Shown: one piece after another, positions 1 through 11,317 of the stretch
Position numbering within the stretch: the first letter of the stretch is position 1
Layout of the letters: each line of letters opens with the position of its first letter
Assembly: GCA_943737045.1 (NCBI GenBank)
Contig: CALSFV010000319.1
Span: 1 to 64,000, forward strand
Source: Parapristionchus giblindavisi
Taxonomy: Eukaryota; Nematoda; Chromadorea; Rhabditida; Diplogasteridae
DNA length: 64,000 nt
Direction of reading: 5' to 3'
Notes under the pieces: model-generated
The model's database searches: none
What the model saw: only the letters and a program-made list of their open reading frames with translations
What the model was told of the DNA's origin: nothing
Position numbers and translations under genes: made by a program

Positions 1-354
1 TAATAGTACATCTAATTACATTACTAATTTAATTTTGGATGAATTATTATACAGTCGAGTACGACGATGGTAGCAATGTTTCAATATCATAATCTGCAAG
101 GAGTATTCCCTGCTCTGCACATCAATCTATATATTTTTTTAAAATTATTTTATTGCATAAACATAGGTTTAGTAGAAACTTGTCTAATATGTTTCTCATC
201 ATTTCTCTCTTTCTTCAATTGATTCTAACGGTTTTCACACACCGTTCACACATGGATGTTGGATAAGGATGAATGTCCTCTCGTGCCTATGAATAGATCA
301 GTGAGAGTGTTGAATGAGAAGGAGTGATAGTAATGAGACCATCTGGATAGGGGA
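1..354. other. AT-rich sequence, no gene seen
   Basis: No exon with splice signals, RNA gene or recognised repeat is visible here. The stretch leads into the GA-rich microsatellite. Confidence 0.4.
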
Positions 355-462
355 ACAGGGGAGAGGGGGGGGAGGGAGAGGGAGAGAGAGGAGAGAGAGA
401 GGGGGAGGGGAGAGGGAGGACAGAGAGAGAGGAGGGGAGGAGTGGGGGAGGAGGAAGAGAGA

Positions 463-500
<38 letters not shown>

Positions 501-620
501 GGAGGACAGAGAGAGAGAGGAGGGGAGGAGTGGGGGAGGAGGAAGAGAGAGAGAGAGGGAAGGGAGAGGGAGGACAGAGAGAGAGGAGGGGAGGAGTGGG
601 GGAGGAGGAAGAGAGGGAGA

Positions 621-673
<53 letters not shown>

Positions 674-848
674 AGGGGGGAGAGGGAGGACAGAGAGAGA
701 GGAGGGGGAGGAGTGGGGGAGGAGGAAGAGAGAGAGGGAGAGAGAGAGGAGAAGGAGGGAGCGAGGGAGCGAGAGGGAGAGGGAGATTAGGGGGTGAGAG
801 AGAGGGAGAGAGAGAGAGAGAGAAGGAGGGAGAGGTGTGAGGGAGAGA
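355..848. repeat. GA-rich microsatellite, (GA)n/(GGGAGA)n
   Basis: Almost pure purine tract with GAGAGG and GGGAGGAGGAAGAGAG sub-blocks repeated about four times. Long open frames on both strands are Arg/Glu/Gly or Ser/Leu/Pro strings made by the repeat and are not genes. Confidence 0.95.
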
Positions 849-1450
849 GACTAGGAACGTGACAGATTTAGGGACATGTTGTTGTATTGTCACGATAACG
901 ACTGCACTTTTCGTGATGGACAGAAATTAGTTACGTTTAATTATTTATTTATAACGACGTTCAGCGAGGTAAAAAACAGAACCTTACAATCTGTCTACAA
1001 TATATGAAATGGTCGAAACTGTCTTTCGCCAGGTGCCGATTGCGCCGCGATAATAATAATATATTTATCTTCTCTAAACGGATCAAAAACGAGATGATAG
1101 CTCATAATATATATTGATCGAAAACATTAAAGAAAAGATTAACTGCAAATTACGTAATCACAGTTTTAGAGTATTACAAAAGAACGACAAAAGATTGACA
1201 CTTCAGATTCAGTGGAAACACTGCTTTCAAGTTAATCTTATCAATATACTATGCAAAAATAAAGAGGATTAAACGAAATAAAGAAAGAAGAGATTCTATT
1301 GACCTTTTTCTTCGAACTGACCATTACTGTACAAGCGAAAAGTCAGATTTCGTGTGTAAAAATGTGCAACAAAGGCTTGAGGAAGCGAAGAGGCGACGAC
1401 AAAACAAAAGAGATGAAGAAGGGGCATCGGATGAAGTAGATTATCCGCCT
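849..1450. other. AT-rich intergenic sequence
   Basis: No convincing coding exon or RNA gene on either strand. Confidence 0.4.
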
Positions 1451-1558
1451 CTTCTGTCTTTTTTCCCTCTCCCCTCCCTCTCCTTCTCTCTCCCTCTCTT
1501 TCAATCTCTCTCTCCCTCTCCTCCCTCTACCCTTCTCCACTTTCCATCTCCATCTCTT

Positions 1559-1601
<43 letters not shown>

Positions 1602-1608
1602 ACCCCTT
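1451..1608. repeat. CT-rich microsatellite
   Basis: Pyrimidine tract with repeated TCTCTCTCTTTC blocks. The overlapping open frame is low complexity. Confidence 0.9.
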
Positions 1609-1737
1609 CTCCACTCGCATTAGAATCTATAGACCATAGTTATCGGTGCTTCGAACTTGTGGCCGAAACACTGTTCCTCTAAATAGCATAAAGTAAATTT
1701 CTATGATTTTACAGTTTACTATTTCAGTTAGTGTTTC

Positions 1738-1800
1738 TCATCCACTGGCCTAGCAGTGATCTCCCGCAGGATTTCGTGTGCCTTGTATAACTTGTTAACG
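1738..1800 (-). repeat. Fragment of a retroposon-like dispersed repeat
   Basis: Contains AGCAGTGATCTCCCGCAGGA followed by a TCGTGTGCCTT block. The same sequence recurs, mostly inverted, near 11456, 16442, 33004, 33820, 39010, 41655 and 42990. Several copies end in repeated GGTAAA units, as in the 3-prime end of a SINE or LINE. Confidence 0.55.
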
Positions 1801-1954
1801 TTACCTCGTGTTACCATTGGTGCTTCATAAAAAAACGAGCGAGTATTGATGCTCTAATAGTTTTTGTCTCCCCTCAAAGTTTGCGTTTCATCCATCTTCC
1901 TTCTTTTAATGTTCTCTCTGTTGTCTCAAACTATTCATCCATTCATTTCATCTT

Positions 1955-1973
1955 CTCTCTCCCTCATTCTCTC

Positions 1974-2006
<33 letters not shown>

Positions 2007-2065
2007 TCTCCCTATCTCTCTCCTTTCCTCTCCCTCTCTCTCCCTCTCTACACTTCTTCCTCTTC
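1955..2065. repeat. CT-rich microsatellite
   Basis: Tandem TCTC runs with CCTCTC variants; no gene content. Confidence 0.9.
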
Positions 2066-2204
2066 CTTCTCTAAACGTGGAATGGAATATGAATTGGAAA
2101 GGGGATAGGAATTTGGAGTGAGGATAATAAAGGAGAATAAAATATAGTCCCTTTCCAACGTTCCCTTCCTCTTCCGGACTATATTATATTAGATATTATA
2201 CCTA

Positions 2205-2770
2205 TCTAGCTGGTCCACAATTCTTGCAAGTGGCGGGCACAATCGTTCGGAATGGAGAAACCTCAGCTATGAAGCACATATTAAAAGCACACCCAAGCTA
2301 ATTTTACTCTCCGCATTGACAGTAGTCTCTCGTGAACAAAGAAAGTGAGAGAGTGCGGCCAGAGCGGAGAGATTCAAATTAGCTTGGGGAGTCGCTTTAA
2401 AAGCTGAAGTTGATTCAATGTTAATGTCATGACTATACCTATCTATCGCTCCATTGATAAACGGAATGCAAAACGGTTGTGGAGCTAGCGGGAAATGCGA
2501 GTGAATGAAGTGATTCCCCTGAGGGAAGTACAGAAGGAGAGGGAGAGAGAAGGAGAGAGAGGGAGAGGGAGAGAGAGAAGGGAGAGGGAGAAGGAGAGGG
2601 AGAGAGAGATAAAGAAGAACAGTTGATGAGTGAATGTCCGTAGAGGATGAAGAGGGATGGAGCGAATTTTATGAGTGAAGTGAATTCCAAAGAAGAAGAG
2701 AATGAATAAAGATTCAGGGAATACCCAATAGTATTTGGGAATTTTCAAAGTCATCAGACATGCAGATGGA
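2205..2770 (+). repeat. Composite dispersed repeat, copy 1 (GA core)
   Basis: A 5-prime module (from GCTGGTCCACAATTC), a middle module (through GAAGTGATTCCCCTGAGG), a GA-rich tract (2533-2612) and a 3-prime module (AGTTGATGAGTGAATGTCCG to GGGAATACCC). The same order recurs at 6725-7640, and the GA tract plus 3-prime module recurs at 8070-8400, 11955-12620 and 13070-13380. A family A MITE splits this copy. Confidence 0.75.
2281..2400. mobile_element. MITE family A (TTAAAGGCACACC type)
   Basis: 120 bp bounded by TTAA, with inverted ends TTAAAAGCACACCCAAGC and GCTTGGGGAGTCGCTTTAA. The inner arms CTCTCCGC and GCGGAGAG also pair. It is inserted in the composite repeat. Confidence 0.85.
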
Positions 2771-2994
2771 GCTTATTTGAGTCCCTTCCAACCCTCGCAT
2801 ATCATCCGACCAAGTCCCCTATGTAAATCGATATAGTCAGACATATTTTTGATATTTTTGATATCTTTATCTCTCGTTACCATCATTTGTCTCGTTTCGT
2901 GCATACGCACGATGATAATATATATATATATAATATTTGTGATAAAAAATAGGTTGAACTAACACGAACTAACAATAAAGACAATCTACCGTCC

Positions 2995-3115
2995 TTAAAG
3001 GGAGCGTAACCTCTCTCAATGGTCTCTTCATTGCGCACACTATTTTTCTGTTCTCTAACAACGAGAGAGCATTGCGCGTCGAAGAGACCATTGAGAGAGG
3101 TTACGCTCCCTTTAA
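2995..3115. mobile_element. MITE family B (TTAAAGGGAGCG type)
   Basis: The best-preserved copy in the window: TTAAAGGGAGCGTAACCTCT at one end and its exact complement at the other, with about 36 bp of nearly perfect terminal inverted repeat and TTAA at both edges. Confidence 0.9.
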
Positions 3116-3428
3116 TATTCCTCTTCCCCTCATTTGAACACTGGATCCCCCCATTCCTTCCAGAGCTCAACTAGCGCTACTGATTAAAAAGTGGTCGAAT
3201 CAAAAGTTGCTTGTATTCACACGAGGAATCAATTGGCACAACACCCGAGTTGCTCGTATGCTTGAGAGCCGAAAATTTTTTTTCAACTTACTGAACATTT
3301 TCTCTTACAGTAACCTTCAGACATAAAATCAAACTTTCTCATACGTACTGCTGAGGTCGCCTGGCAGTGCACTATTATATTCCACATCGAACAGAGACAT
3401 TTATTTTTTTCTATTTCTGCACCCCCGG

Positions 3429-3660
3429 TCAGAATGACAATTCCCTCACTATCAGACATGCTCTCATATCCATAATTAGTGAAAGTTTCGTTAATATTAC
3501 AACATCAGCATCATAAGTAAAACCGTCCCTTTCAACTAGAACGTGTACATTGATTGTGCACCCAAACTCACAAAAAATGAAATCGAGCAGTTTTGTAATA
3601 TAAAAAGAAGTTCCAGACTCTTGAACGTAAGCAATATTTGTGTAAAAGTGCACATTTCGT
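3429..3660 (-). pseudogene. Decayed duplicate exon of the cysteine-rich secreted gene
   Basis: The reverse strand still encodes VERDGFTYDADV, as does the exon at 4151-4357. The acceptor TTTCAG has become TTTCATT and several conserved cysteines are lost. The flanking intron sequence (a run related to TTATCTTATC and ATTCTTTATTCC) is shared with 4540-4700, so a stretch including the exon was duplicated in tandem and then decayed. Confidence 0.6.
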
Positions 3661-3908
3661 CCGATTTGAAAATTACATCGATTTTATCTTATCATATATT
3701 ATTCTTTATTCCGTAATACTATAACAAGAAATATGATGACATTAGGGTTTCGCCTTTTTTTGAAAAAAATGATCAAAGCTGAGGAGGGCATTCAGGCGTT
3801 CCTGAAAAGAATTTTATGAACCTTCAATTTAAAGCTTCAGACCAGTACTATTATAAATCAATTGGTCATAAATAAGCAACGCAAACGTGTCAACTTGAGA
3901 TCGTGACT

Positions 3909-4028
3909 TTAAAGAGAACGTTACCCCTCTCAATGGCTTCTTCATTGCGCACACTCTTTCTCTGTTCTCTAACAACGAGAGAGCATTGCGCGTCGAAGAG
4001 ACCATTGAGTGAGGTTACCCCTCTTTAA
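3909..4028. mobile_element. MITE family B
   Basis: TTAA-bounded, about 120 bp. Arms contain CTCTCAATGG and CCATTGAG as in the 2995 copy, with more mismatches near the ends. Confidence 0.8.
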
Positions 4029-4150
4029 CCCTGACCGTGAGAGTGTTCTTTTTTTCCCTTTTTCCCGTTTTTTCTTCTATACATTAGTGAAAATAGAAAA
4101 TAAATGTGAAATTTCTCATTTCTAAAAGTGAAATTTCTCAGTCTGCTTAC

Positions 4151-6037
4151 CATGACATGTAATTTGTGTATCAATATCGGCTGGAATTGTCTGACCATCA
4201 ATAGTGAATGTTTGGTTACTATTACAAGTGACAAAATCTGCATCATAGGTAAATCCGTCCCTTTCAACGCGAACGTGTTCTCCATCAGGACACGTGTGAT
4301 TCCCCGCTATGATTTGGTTGTTATGTGGCATATTGCTTGTGTAATAAAACTCGCAATCTGAAATCGAGCAATAAATGTAATTTTAAAAAAGGCACTAGGT
4401 CGAATGAGAACCGATGAATAATAACCGACTGGATGATAACCATTTGCATACATTGTCTATCCATTAGCGCTTGTCTCTCATGTGCAAATGGTTATCATGC
4501 AGTCGGTTATTATTCATCGGTTCTCATTCGACCTAGTGCCAAAAAAGTTCCAGAGTCTTCGCATGTAATGCACATGCGAACGTAAGCAATAGTTGAATAA
4601 AAAAGTGTAAAAAAAATTTCTTTTCGCGCGGTTTCAAAATGGCATTGCTTTCTATCTTATCGTACATCATTCTTTATTCCATCATATTATCGTGACGTCC
4701 GTTTGTCGGCAAACAGTTTTGCGGTGTTACAATTGCGAAACGGACGCACTCCGTCATTTGAGATCGTATTATAATACATTGGGACACGTGTCCGTCAACT
4801 TTGATTTTGAAGTTTTTGTGCACCAAGTGGAAAACCCTGATTATCAATTTGGATACGGTAATAAGTTACCGTGATCAATAATGGCTGACTACCGTAACCT
4901 TTTAGAGTGATTTGATGACCCATCAGGGTTTTCCACCCGAGACCCAATACATTCCAAAAATTGACGTGTTACGCGTTACGGGAAGGCAGCGAGCGCCCGT
5001 CTCGAAAACGTAACACCGCATTTGCCCCCATTCATGGATACGGCCTCTCCTCGGAGATAATCCCCGACCAAATGGGCACGCCCGTATTCTAAACCAATGC
5101 AAACAAAAAATATGTTCGCCGAAAACGCTTTGATTATCGCGAAAAATATCGAACATGGTGCATAAAGATCCGCGACATCGACACATGCAACCTGAAAAAA
5201 CCGGAAAACAAGAATAAAAAAGAACAATAACCGATACCTTAGCGTCCGTTAACACTTCTAACGCCATCCCTACCCATCTGAACAAGGAAATAGATTGTAA
5301 TGCAAGGAAATGTAAAAAAACTAAATTAAATAAACATCTTGGCGATAGTATCTGCATCGGATTTTTAAATATTTTAGCCTATCTTCTGCCAAATGATAGA
5401 TATAAATGATAGATATGTATGTAATCTATAGTCTGTTCAGTTTAATCATGAAAAGTACTTTAAAAAAGATCTCTTTAATTATTAAAAAAAACCTCACACA
5501 TCATCCACGCAATACATTTGATAATGAATCAATAATTGATTAGGTTGTTTCTGAAATATGAAAGAGAAGAATTTTGCTTGATGATCTTGTATAATGAAGC
5601 TTTCATTTTTTTTTGTTTTTTAAGATTTTTCATTACAAAAATCATCAACTTTTCTTTGCCATCGTTGTTGTATTCGTAAAATAAGTACCACCGCTAGCCT
5701 TGAATACTCCGAATTGCAGCCGGCATAAGTAGAGTTATATTCTTCTCGAAAAACCTCAAAGGCCTCTCCATTGTACGTATACGGCTCGGTAATTTGATCT
5801 GGTCGTAGCTGCACAAGAGGAGGGCACTTACTAGACACTGAAATAATATTTAACTTTTTTAGACAAAATTTAAAAAAAATCAAATATGAATATTATACTT
5901 TCGAAAGTACAGTAAAATTATATTTTTATCATTTTTCGACGTAATCGATGATGCCGATTTTAATGGAAAACAAGAATAATTTATACTTTACCTGTTCTCA
6001 ATAGCACTAATAACGATATAATACGAGCAAAAATCAT
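4151..6037 (-). CDS. Small cysteine-rich secreted protein, partial model (C6/DUF281-like)
   Basis: Three exons can be supported. Exon 1 (6037-5992) begins ATG and encodes a signal peptide, MIFARIISLLVLLRT. It joins in phase to an exon starting at 5837 (VSSKCPPLVQLRPDQ) after a TTTCAG accept site.; its 3-prime limit is unclear (a GTACTT donor after EYSRLAVV is one option). A third exon (4357-4151) encodes a cysteine-spaced segment containing NHTCPDGEHV, DFVTCNSN and ITCHG and ends at a GTAAGC donor, so more exons may follow. Cysteine spacing resembles nematode C6 or DUF281 extracellular domains, but this assignment is weak. Role unknown; probably secreted. A family C MITE lies in the intron upstream of the third exon, and a decayed extra exon lies downstream at 3429-3660. 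Confidence 0.45.
4391..4540. mobile_element. MITE family C (GGCACTAGGTCGAATG type)
   Basis: A 150 bp near-palindrome: GGCACTAGGTCGAATGAGAA pairs with its complement at the other end, and the arms run about 70 bp. The element sits between T-rich and A-rich flanks in an intron of the cysteine-rich gene. A second copy lies at 51852-51997. Confidence 0.85.
4980..5262 (-). CDS. Unrecognised two-exon reading frame, doubtful
   Basis: The reverse strand has an acceptor (TTGTTCAG) followed by ATGGGTAGGGATGGCGTTAG, a donor (AAG|GTATCGG) and a second acceptor (TTTTTTCAG) leading to about 70 codons containing VACVDVADLY and a hydrophobic stretch. Splice sites are plausible, but I recognise no family and see no complete gene around it. 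It could be a relic. It overlaps the interval of the cysteine-rich gene model, so both cannot be right as drawn. Confidence 0.15.
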
Positions 6038-6330
6038 TGTTCTTCTGACGAATCAGTGTAAAATCATCGTCCTTTATATGATTTTATTAAAGATTAGGGA
6101 AAAGGCGATATGTGGAGAAACGAGGATGCAAAGATAATATTTCAGATTGATTTGAAATAAATGGCACTTGTACACGCACCTATCGATTCATTTAATTCGT
6201 TTCTGCGGAATATTGTCATAGATTCTTGCATGAATCAACGTGGAAAAGCCCTCGGTGGTTTGCATATTACAAGGAGATTATATCAGTTGATCTTTGACTT
6301 TTAATCTATGATCTTTGGTCGTTACAGCAA

Positions 6331-6541
6331 GAATGGCAGCAGTCTGTGGATCCCAAGGAGACTGAAGCCAATAACGAAACAACCCGTCCAGCTAGTGAGC
6401 GGCGAGAATATTGTAACCTTTTACCTTTAATTTTTATCTTTGAATTTTGTTCCTTCAGGAGCAGTACTATCCGATCGTGTTCTCTGCCAACGCAACGAAG
6501 CGTCATCAACAGCTTTATTATGATGCCTTGGAGCCGAAATA
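6331..6541 (+). other. Possible captured gene fragment (two exon-like pieces)
   Basis: A TTACAG acceptor, an open stretch to a GTAACC donor, a 48 bp AT-rich gap, a TTCCTTCAG acceptor and an open stretch ending in TAA (QLYYDALEPK). No start or recognised domain. The flank downstream is shared with 3270-3400, so this may lie in duplicated repeat DNA. Confidence 0.2.
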
Positions 6542-6724
6542 ATTTGTTCGACCTACCGAACATTTTCTCTTACAGTAACCTTCAGACACAAAATCAAATT
6601 ATCTCATACGTACGGCTGAGGTAGCCTATTCCACATTCCAAACAAAAATATTTTTTTCTTCTCATACTTTCTTCTCTCTGTATGAGAGTCCTCACAGACA
6701 GAATCTCTTATACATTGTACTTAT

Positions 6725-7640
6725 AGCTGGTCCACAATTCTTGCAAGTGGTGAGGCACAATCGTTCGGAATGGAGAAACCTCATGGCGACCCAGCGACGA
6801 AACACCCATTGCAAGCTGATAAAGTTGATAGCACTAAAAAATAGTGGAAAACGGAAAATGGCGACTTTCCGGGGTCTAAAAAAGTACACTGGAAAACCGA
6901 AAATGGAAACTCGAAATTTGAATTCGCGGGCGCGAATAAGGCGCGGGAATTCAAATACTGACTTTCTAACTGCGATTTTCTGCGGTTATAAAACTTAAAT
7001 AAAACCGAAATTTCATTTTTCGACCTTTATGAAGTGTAGGAACTTGATTTCCTGCTTAACATCCTTTTTAAACCGCAGAAAACCGCAGTTGGAAAACCAG
7101 AATTTGAATTCCCGCACCTTTTTTCGCGCCCGCGAATTCAAATTTTCGATTTTCCAGGTGCTTTTTTAGACCCTGGAAAGTCGCCATTTTCCGTTTTCCA
7201 CTATTTTTTAGTGCGCCATGATGGCCAATGTCAATGTCATGACTATACCTATCTATCGCTCCATTGATAAACGGAATGCAAAACGGTTCTGGAGCTAGCG
7301 GGAAATGCGAGTGAATGAAGTGATTCCCCTGAGGGAAGTACAGAAGAAGAGGGAGAGAAAGTGGAGAGAGTGAAATGGAGAGGGAGAGGGAGAGGGAGAG
7401 AGAGAGAGGGAGAGGGAGAGAGAGGGGGAGAGAGAGAGAGACAGAGGGAGATAAAGAAGAACAGTTGATGAGTGAATGTCCGTAGAAGATGAAGAGCGAT
7501 GGGAGTAAATTTCAGAGTGAAGTGAATTGAAAAAGAAGAGAATGAATAGAGTTTCAGGGAATACCCAAGAAGGTTTTATTTGAGAATTTTTGTTGATCAA
7601 ACATACAGATGGAGCTTATTTGTGATAAAAAAAACATTTT
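6725..7640 (+). repeat. Composite dispersed repeat, copy 2
   Basis: Same modules and order as 2205-2770. Its 5-prime and middle modules are separated by the palindromic element at 6834-7213, and the GA tract lies at about 7346-7450. Confidence 0.75.
6834..7213. mobile_element. 380 bp palindromic (fold-back) element
   Basis: Left arm reads CACTAAAAAATAGTGGAAAA and onward through a GTCTAAAAAAGT block. The right arm is its complement (ending TTTTCCACTATTTTTTAGTG). Arms are about 150 bp and imperfect, with AATTTGAATTCGCGG blocks inside. A decayed relative lies at 38455-38635. Confidence 0.8.
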
Positions 7641-7644
7641 TTTC

Positions 7645-7755
7645 TTTACTAGCAATCTTTCTTCCTTCGTTACTAGCAATCTTTCTTACTTATTTATTAG
7701 CAATCTTTCTTACTTCGTTACTAGCAATCTTTCTTACTTATTTACTAGAAATCTT
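7645..7755 (+). repeat. Short tandem repeat, about 5 x 25 bp
   Basis: Units of the form TAGCAATCTTTCTTACTT. The overlapping hydrophobic frame (repeated LLAIFL) comes from the repeat. Confidence 0.85.
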
Positions 7756-7921
7756 TCTTTTTTTTGTTTTTTTTAGAATATGATTGAAATAACTGATATT
7801 ACAGTGATCATTCGCTGAGATAAAACAGTGCTGAAACATAACTAAACGCGCAACTATGATCGGTATCTGTCACTAATCCAGACCGATGTTGCCTCTTGGT
7901 CCTTACTGAGAACCTGTCGAA

Positions 7922-7991
7922 ATATTGCGGCGCAATGGATAACGCGTCTGTACGGAGCAGAAGATTGTAGGTTCGATCCCTACCGTGGTCG
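7922..7991 (+). tRNA. tRNA-Arg(ACG)-like pseudogene
   Basis: Contains ATGGATAACGCGTCTG, TACGGA in the anticodon-loop position, CAGAAGATTGTAG and a T-arm (GGTTCGATCCCTACC), then GTGGTCG. Two bases are missing in the anticodon arm and the 5-prime acceptor strand does not pair, so it is probably not a functional tRNA. A sister copy lies at 12924-12993 in the same repeated context. Confidence 0.55.
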
Positions 7992-8069
7992 AATTTTTTT
8001 TTGCTCGTTTGATAGACCCAAAAAAATTTGGCAACTGAAAAAAAAACTTTTAAAAATTCAACTTTTTGA

Positions 8070-8400
8070 AAGGAAGAGAAGAGAGAGGGAGAGCGAGAGG
8101 GAACTAAAGAAGAACAGTTGATGAGTGAATGTCCGTAGAGGATGAAGAAGGATGGGAGTCAATTTTATGAGTGAAGTGAATTCAAAAGAAGAGAATGAAT
8201 AGAGTTTAAAGGCACACTCCAAGCTAATTTGAAACTCTCCGCTCTGGCAATACTCTCTCGTAGAAAAAGAAGGTGAGAGAGTGTGGCCAGAGCGAAGGGC
8301 TTCAAATTATCCTGAAGTGTCGCTTTATAGAAATACCCAAGAATGTTATATTTGAAAATTTTCGTTGATCAAACATGAAGATGGAGCTTTTTTTTGATAT
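8070..8400 (+). repeat. Composite dispersed repeat, copy 3 (3-prime part)
   Basis: Short GA tract, then the 3-prime module (AGTTGATGAGTGAATGTCCG to AATACCCAAGAATG), interrupted by a family A MITE. Confidence 0.7.
8216..8328. mobile_element. MITE family A
   Basis: Starts TTTAAAGGCACACTCC; the other end is mutated (GTGTCGCTTTATAG). It sits at the same position of the composite repeat as the copy at 13208, so insertion predates that duplication. Confidence 0.8.
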
Positions 8401-8652
8401 AAAATATAACAAAGTCTTGCTAATAAAGAAGTAAGAAATAATAATAATGAAAATCTACCATCAGAGAAATTCATTATTGTATTGGTTATCATCACCATAT
8501 AAATTTTAGTTTTATCATCAAGCTTTTCATTGTTATTTCATGATTTGTCCACTCGTTATAGAGCAATCGGTATCACACTCAATAACCTGTCTATTGTGTT
8601 TTTAAAAATACATAATTCGAATACATTTAAATATCACACATTATTATTATTA

Positions 8653-11317
8653 TTATTGTCTCATCGAATACAGATTGTACGTCCACTTCTTATCAGCACC
8701 ATCTTCTGTGGTTGATCTCGTCCACAGTGGATGTCTAATAGTCCCTCGGAGGACGTTAGAGTTGTTCTCACGCACGTACTTGAACACTGCCAATCCTCGT
8801 CTGAATATGATTGATTTAATATTATATGAAAAATATATGCATAAATGTAGAGAAAAAATTTAATGCCACCTTGATAAAAAACGAAAAGAAAAAAACGGCA
8901 TATTTCTCAATTTGATATTTAGGTTGAGTGTTTGACATAAGAATAGCTAATTGTAAGAGGATAAACGCCTCACTTGGCGAACTTCTGGGCGCATGCCAGT
9001 TCAGCGAGTAGTCCGACACCCTTTCCTCGATATTGATCGAATGTGAAGAGATGGAAAAGCTGTGAGAGGAAGGAAATGGCTATGGATTGAAGTGTATCAT
9101 ACTAGATGAAACGGTTAAAGGAAGTTTTTTTCAAAACGAGAATTTGAGAAAAATGTTCTTTCTCTCATTAACGATAAGCATAGAGCATAAAAATAATTAA
9201 TATCATAGAAAAGGCAATGTGGCTACTCTAGTACCAAATAAACAAGTGTTTTATACGGGGTAATATCTTGTTGTTAGCATAAATCCCCACATGTCATGTC
9301 ATGTCATGTTTAAGAATTAGAATACGAATTAAAATTAGCGTACCTGTCCACAGTTGTAGGCCATCTCCCATGATGCAAGATTGCCATCGACATCACGTAC
9401 GCACACGCACGGTAGATCAGCGAGACGTGCTCTGAATCAATCATTCTTTTTAGCTAAATGTAAATTACATCTAAATATGAAAAAAAGATCTTCAAGAAAG
9501 GAAGTTGGTTTCTATGGAAAGAATAGTGTTGAAGGTTTCGTTGGAAAATTTTTTTTTTACCTCGTAACCTCAGGGCCGTTTCTTTTGAACGGCCACGCTT
9601 CATGGATCTGTTGAAACTCCGCGTCAACATCGATTTCACCAAGAGTAAAACCGTCTGGTGCCACAAGCTCGGTCTAAAAGGTCACGTTATTCGTGTCCGA
9701 TTGAAAACACGACGCGTCCATGTTTAGGACCGCGAAGCCGTATGCGGTACCACGTTTACCTTTCGTGCCTCCGCCGTAACGACGGAGACATCAACGATAA
9801 TTCTGCTGAATCCGAATATCGAATGAAATTATGTCATAAATGGATCGTTTGGACTATTACATTGCATTTAAGCCAAAATTTCGTTTTAAATTTACATTCG
9901 GCAGAGTTTGCGTGGACGTCTCCGTCGTTACGAGGAGGTTACGGTGAAATCATGTAAGGGAAGATAGCAATTCGCGGCTTACTTCAATAAGTTCCCCTAT
10001 CTGTCGTTCGTTCATGTAAAATCCAATCATGTCTACTCTATATTTTTCCTCAAGCAAGCCATCTTCCTCACGGATCTTGTTGAACTGAAAGCATTACCAA
10101 AATAAAACTTCATATTTGGAATTTATTAAGGCACACCGCGCGTTAATTTTCTCTCCGATTTGGCAACACTCTCTCGCAGACAAAGACAATGAGAGAGCAT
10201 TTCGAGAGAAGAGTGTATCAAAGTAGCTCGGGTGTGCCTTTAAACGTTTTCAAAACTGACAATATCAGTGGCGAAGATGTTGCCCTCGAATGAAAGACCT
10301 CCGAACTGTTCCATTTCTGGACGAATAAGCTCAAGAACTAGGCGAATGCCGGCAGTGCATGATTCGCTGTTAATAAAAAATATTTAAAAAAATACAAAAA
10401 CCTTTTATGATTCAATTTTTTATTCCAGGCTGCCATCATAGTGGGTAATTGCAAGTACAGTGATAGGATAGGAATTGTTTTGTTGAGTGAAAAAAATATT
10501 TAAAAAAATCCATTTACCTATTTTCATTTTCGATTGGAGCGCGAACATGTACATGGACACTGAAATGTACCAATTAGTCATGTAGGGAAAAAGGTTCGGA
10601 AAAAGCGGAAAACAAAAAATGAAAAATTTTCGAGTTTTAATTTCGAAAATATCAAGATTTTACCATCGATATAAGGAAAATGTAAGAATTGCTGTACTAC
10701 CAATACGCCCCTGCATTAGTGACATTCTAACTGTTGAATAAAAATAGATGAACAAATGAAATCTATAGTTTTCAATTGAAATTCCACCTACTATTCCTTC
10801 TGCTTGATGTCCACAAAGAAGACATAGATCGGTCGTTCAGACGGATATCCAAACACTCTCATGGACCCTTTCAAATTAAATTAATTTATGCAAATCATTC
10901 TTATATTCAGCTATAATGCTTTTATGAATAATATGAACACAGCGTTTCCAGAGCGGTTATGCAGAGGAAAATGTTGAGTGAAAAACAGAGAGTAAAACCT
11001 TTGGGATAGCCGCCTGCCAGCAACCATGTCGAGATATTGAGCAGAGCGAAATTCTCCATTTTATCGTTATCCCTGCCTAGAGATACAAACATTATTTAGA
11101 CGAAGTGTTAATTTAAAGGCACACCACAAGCTAATTCTACTCTGCCCATTGGTAATATTCTCTCACAGACAAAGGAAGCGAGAGAGTGTCGCCAGAGCGG
11201 ATAGTTTCAAATTAGCTAGGAGTGTCACTTTAAAAGAATGAGCCACTCACCATTGTTAGTCAGGTAGTCGACCAGCCATCTCAGCTTGTCATCGGATGTA
11301 AACTCACCAAGGGACAT
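8653..11317 (-). CDS. GLYAT-like N-acyltransferase (GNAT fold), copy 1
   Basis: Ten exons: 11323-11251, 11076-10999, 10867-10792, 10559-10518, 10366-10261, 10084-9983, 9673-9561, 9431-9344, 9059-8974, 8800-8653. All junctions keep phase and the total is divisible by three. If translation starts at the first ATG of exon 1 (11317) the protein is 301 aa, close to the usual size of glycine N-acyltransferases; an upstream coding exon cannot be excluded. The N-terminal half has MRVFGYPSERPIYVFFVD, like the GLYAT N-terminal domain. The C-terminal half has the acetyl/acyl-CoA-binding loop QYRGKGVG near residue 233, which is the GNAT motif A. The expected role is transfer of an acyl group from CoA to an amino acid or amine; the substrate cannot be read from sequence. 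A possible TATA box (TATAAATAG on the minus strand, near 11530) lies upstream. The copy at 13639-16303 is nearly identical. Confidence 0.8.
10136..10243. mobile_element. MITE family A
   Basis: TTAAGGCACACCGCGC to GGTGTGCCTTTAA, in the fifth intron of the GLYAT-like gene. Its twin is at 15112. Confidence 0.85.
11113..11233. mobile_element. MITE family A
   Basis: TTAAAGGCACACCACAAGC to GCTAGGAGTGTCACTTTAA, in the first intron of the GLYAT-like gene. Its twin is at 16099. Confidence 0.85.

Noticed and set aside
246..893. Long open frames in the GA/CT tracts (also 1343-1640, 1864-2121, 11916-12497)
   Set aside because: They are translations of simple repeats (Ser/Leu/Pro or Arg/Glu/Gly strings) with no splice or start context.
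9658..9957. 99-codon ORF on the plus strand (and its twin at 14644)
   Set aside because: It lies across an exon and intron of the minus-strand GLYAT-like gene; the minus-strand exons have correct phase and conserved motifs.
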